The position numbers and the translations under genes were made by a program. A stretch of 7,240 bases of DNA from an uncultured Bacteroidales bacterium. Its GTDB lineage: Bacteria > Bacteroidota > Bacteroidia > Bacteroidales > Paludibacteraceae. Of the stretch, positions 5,700-7,240 are shown one piece after another (the first letter of the stretch is position 1; every line of letters starts with the position of its first letter). The DNA lies in the NCBI GenBank assembly GCA_903899865.1, contig CAIUKZ010000119.1, positions 1-7,240 of the forward strand, given 5' to 3'. A model generated the notes under the pieces. The model ran no database searches. It had not been told where the DNA came from and worked only from the letters and a program-made list of their open reading frames with translations.

Positions 5700-7240
5700 A
5701 TGAACGCAACTCCTTTAGTGATTGGAGCTATACTCGTACTAGTGATAGCTTACCGATTTTACATCAGCTTTGTGGCAGCCAAGATAGCCACTGCCAACGA
5801 CCACAACTCAGTTCCATCAGACAGACTATACGACGGACAAAACTACGTGCCCATGAGCAAGTGGGTGCTTTTCGGACACCACTTTGCAGCCATTGCTGGT
5901 GCTGGGCCACTTGTAGGACCTGTACTGGCAGCACAGTTTGGCTACATGCCTGGTTTCCTGTGGATGCTTGTGGGTTCCATCTTTGCGGGTGCTATCCATG
6001 ATATGATTTTACTCTTTGCCTCCACCCGATCGGATGGAAAATCATTGGCAGAAATAGCACGAGTAGAAATCAACAAAGTGAGCGGTTTTACTTCCTCCAT
6101 TGCCATACTCCTAATCCTAATCATAGCCATGGCAGGACTGGGATTGGTGGTTGTCAATGCACTTTCCGAAAGCTCGTGGGGCACATTTACCATCGCCACC
6201 ACCATTCCCATTGCATTGTTGATGGGTGTATGGATGTTTAAATTCCGCAAAGGTAAAACTACAGAAGCTACCATCATAGGTGTGACTTTGCTTACATTGT
6301 CTGTGATTTTTGGAAGTTACTTACCTCACTCCCCTTTTGCGTCGTGGTTTACGTTGGAACACAACACCCTCACTTATGCACTTATCATCTATGGATTTGC
6401 AGCCTCTGCATTACCTGTATGGTTGCTCCTATCGCCGCGCGACTACCTAAGTTCCATCATGAAAATAGCGGTCATTGGTATGTTGGCCATAGGCGTTATA
6501 GTGGTAGGTCCTGAGTTAAAAATGCCAGCATTTACTCCTTTCATACATGGCGGTGGTCCCATCATTCCAGGCACATTATTCCCCTACTTATTCATCACCA
6601 TTGCTTGTGGAGCTATTTCGGGCTTTCATGCGCTGGTGAGTTCGGGTACTACGCCTAAAATGATCATGCGGGAGTCGCACATCAAAACTATTGCTGCTGG
6701 TTCCATGTTGGCTGAAGCATTGGTAAGTATCTTGGCTTTAATTGCAGCCTCTAGTTTATTGCCATTGGATTATTTTGCCATCAATGTGCCTGCCGAGAAA
6801 TTTCAGGCCATCTTACCGCAACTGCACAGCATGGGATTTACTGAAAGCAATCTCACACAACTGTCTGCCGAGGTAGGCGAAAAAATTGCGGGTCGTACTG
6901 GTGGCGCTGTTTCACTGGGTGTAGGGATGGCTCAGATTTTTTCGGCCATACCGGGTCTAAATGGGTTGATGTCCTATTGGTATCACTTTGCCATCATGTT
7001 TGAAGCACTTTTTATCCTAACCACCATTGACGCTGGAACTCGCATCGGACGCTTTGTGTTACAAGAGCTACTTGGGAAAGTTTATGAACCATTCGGTAGA
7101 ACCAACTGGCTGCCGGGCAACCTAATGGCAAGTGGCGTGATAGTGACTTGTTGGGGATATTTCATTCTATCTGGAAGTGTAACCACCATCTGGCCCATGT
7201 TTGGCACTGCCAACCAACTATTGGCATCCATCGCCTTAGC
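5700..7240 (+). CDS. cstA: CstA-family carbon starvation protein / transporter, C-terminus cut by window edge
   Basis: This inner-membrane protein belongs to the CstA family, whose characterised members import pyruvate (E. coli CstA and BtsT) or are linked to peptide uptake during carbon starvation. The 513 codons present run in an open frame to the window end. After an initial membrane helix (about 5-25), conserved family blocks are GHHFAAIAGAGPLVGPVLAAQFGY (59-82), AGAIHDMILLFASTRSDGKSLAEIAR (96-121), ISGFHALVSSGTTPKMI (306-322), TTIDAGTRIGRF (441-452) and WPMFGTANQLLASIAL (498-513). I see about twelve hydrophobic segments, with a soluble loop at roughly 356-400. The E. coli protein is 701 aa, but many Bacteroidota forms are shorter, so how much is missing is uncertain. 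The ATG precedes the first helix directly, with no Shine-Dalgarno. The substrate cannot be read from the sequence. The gene is unrelated to haem synthesis and probably starts a separate transcription unit. Confidence 0.95.
   Translation, partial: MNATPLVIGAILVLVIAYRFYISFVAAKIATANDHNSVPSDRLYDGQNYVPMSKWVLFGHHFAAIAGAGPLVGPVLAAQFGYMPGFLWMLVGSIFAGAIHDMILLFASTRSDGKSLAEIARVEINKVSGFTSSIAILLILIIAMAGLGLVVVNALSESSWGTFTIATTIPIALLMGVWMFKFRKGKTTEATIIGVTLLTLSVIFGSYLPHSPFASWFTLEHNTLTYALIIYGFAASALPVWLLLSPRDYLSSIMKIAVIGMLAIGVIVVGPELKMPAFTPFIHGGGPIIPGTLFPYLFITIACGAISGFHALVSSGTTPKMIMRESHIKTIAAGSMLAEALVSILALIAASSLLPLDYFAINVPAEKFQAILPQLHSMGFTESNLTQLSAEVGEKIAGRTGGAVSLGVGMAQIFSAIPGLNGLMSYWYHFAIMFEALFILTTIDAGTRIGRFVLQELLGKVYEPFGRTNWLPGNLMASGVIVTCWGYFILSGSVTTIWPMFGTANQLLASIAL

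Noticed and set aside
5942..6277. 111-codon antisense ORF inside cstA
   Set aside because: It mirrors conserved transmembrane coding sequence of cstA; its product looks like a codon shadow.

Overview
This window is chromosomal housekeeping DNA, most likely from a member of the Bacteroidota. It carries the middle of a haem biosynthesis gene cluster followed by the start of a carbon-starvation transporter gene. The phylum call rests on three things. Start codons are preceded by A/T-rich stretches and not by Shine-Dalgarno sequences. The hemN-hemG gap has an exact match to the Bacteroidota promoter -7 element (TAnnTTTG) with a TTG about 20 bases upstream. The proteins also resemble Bacteroidota versions. 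A genus cannot be named from the sequence alone. Base composition looks even throughout, and there are no mobile elements, RNA genes or CRISPR arrays.

Layout, all on the + strand: the 3' end of hemB (1-150), hemL (219-1508), hemE (1561-2580), hemN (2658-4037), hemG of the oxygen-dependent HemY/PgoX type (4130-5572), then cstA (5700 to the window edge, incomplete). The gaps are 68, 52, 77, 92 and 127 bases. No gene-free stretch exceeds 130 bases. The first four genes read as one transcription unit. hemG appears to have an extra promoter of its own. cstA is probably a separate unit.

The genes fit one pathway. HemL makes 5-aminolevulinate from glutamate-1-semialdehyde (the C5 route). HemB condenses two of these to porphobilinogen. 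HemE decarboxylates uroporphyrinogen III to coproporphyrinogen III. HemN, a radical-SAM enzyme, oxidises this to protoporphyrinogen IX without oxygen. HemG oxidises that to protoporphyrin IX. The organism therefore uses the protoporphyrin-dependent branch. hemA, hemC, hemD and hemH are not in the window and should lie elsewhere, perhaps upstream of hemB. Pairing an oxygen-independent coproporphyrinogen step with an oxygen-dependent protoporphyrinogen oxidase is a notable physiological feature.

I found no convincing previously undescribed system. The points worth a second look are small: an active-site tyrosine replaced by phenylalanine in HemE, a lysine at the second-SAM position of HemN, palindromes before hemL and after hemG, the hemG promoter, and an acidic repeat-like tail on HemG.
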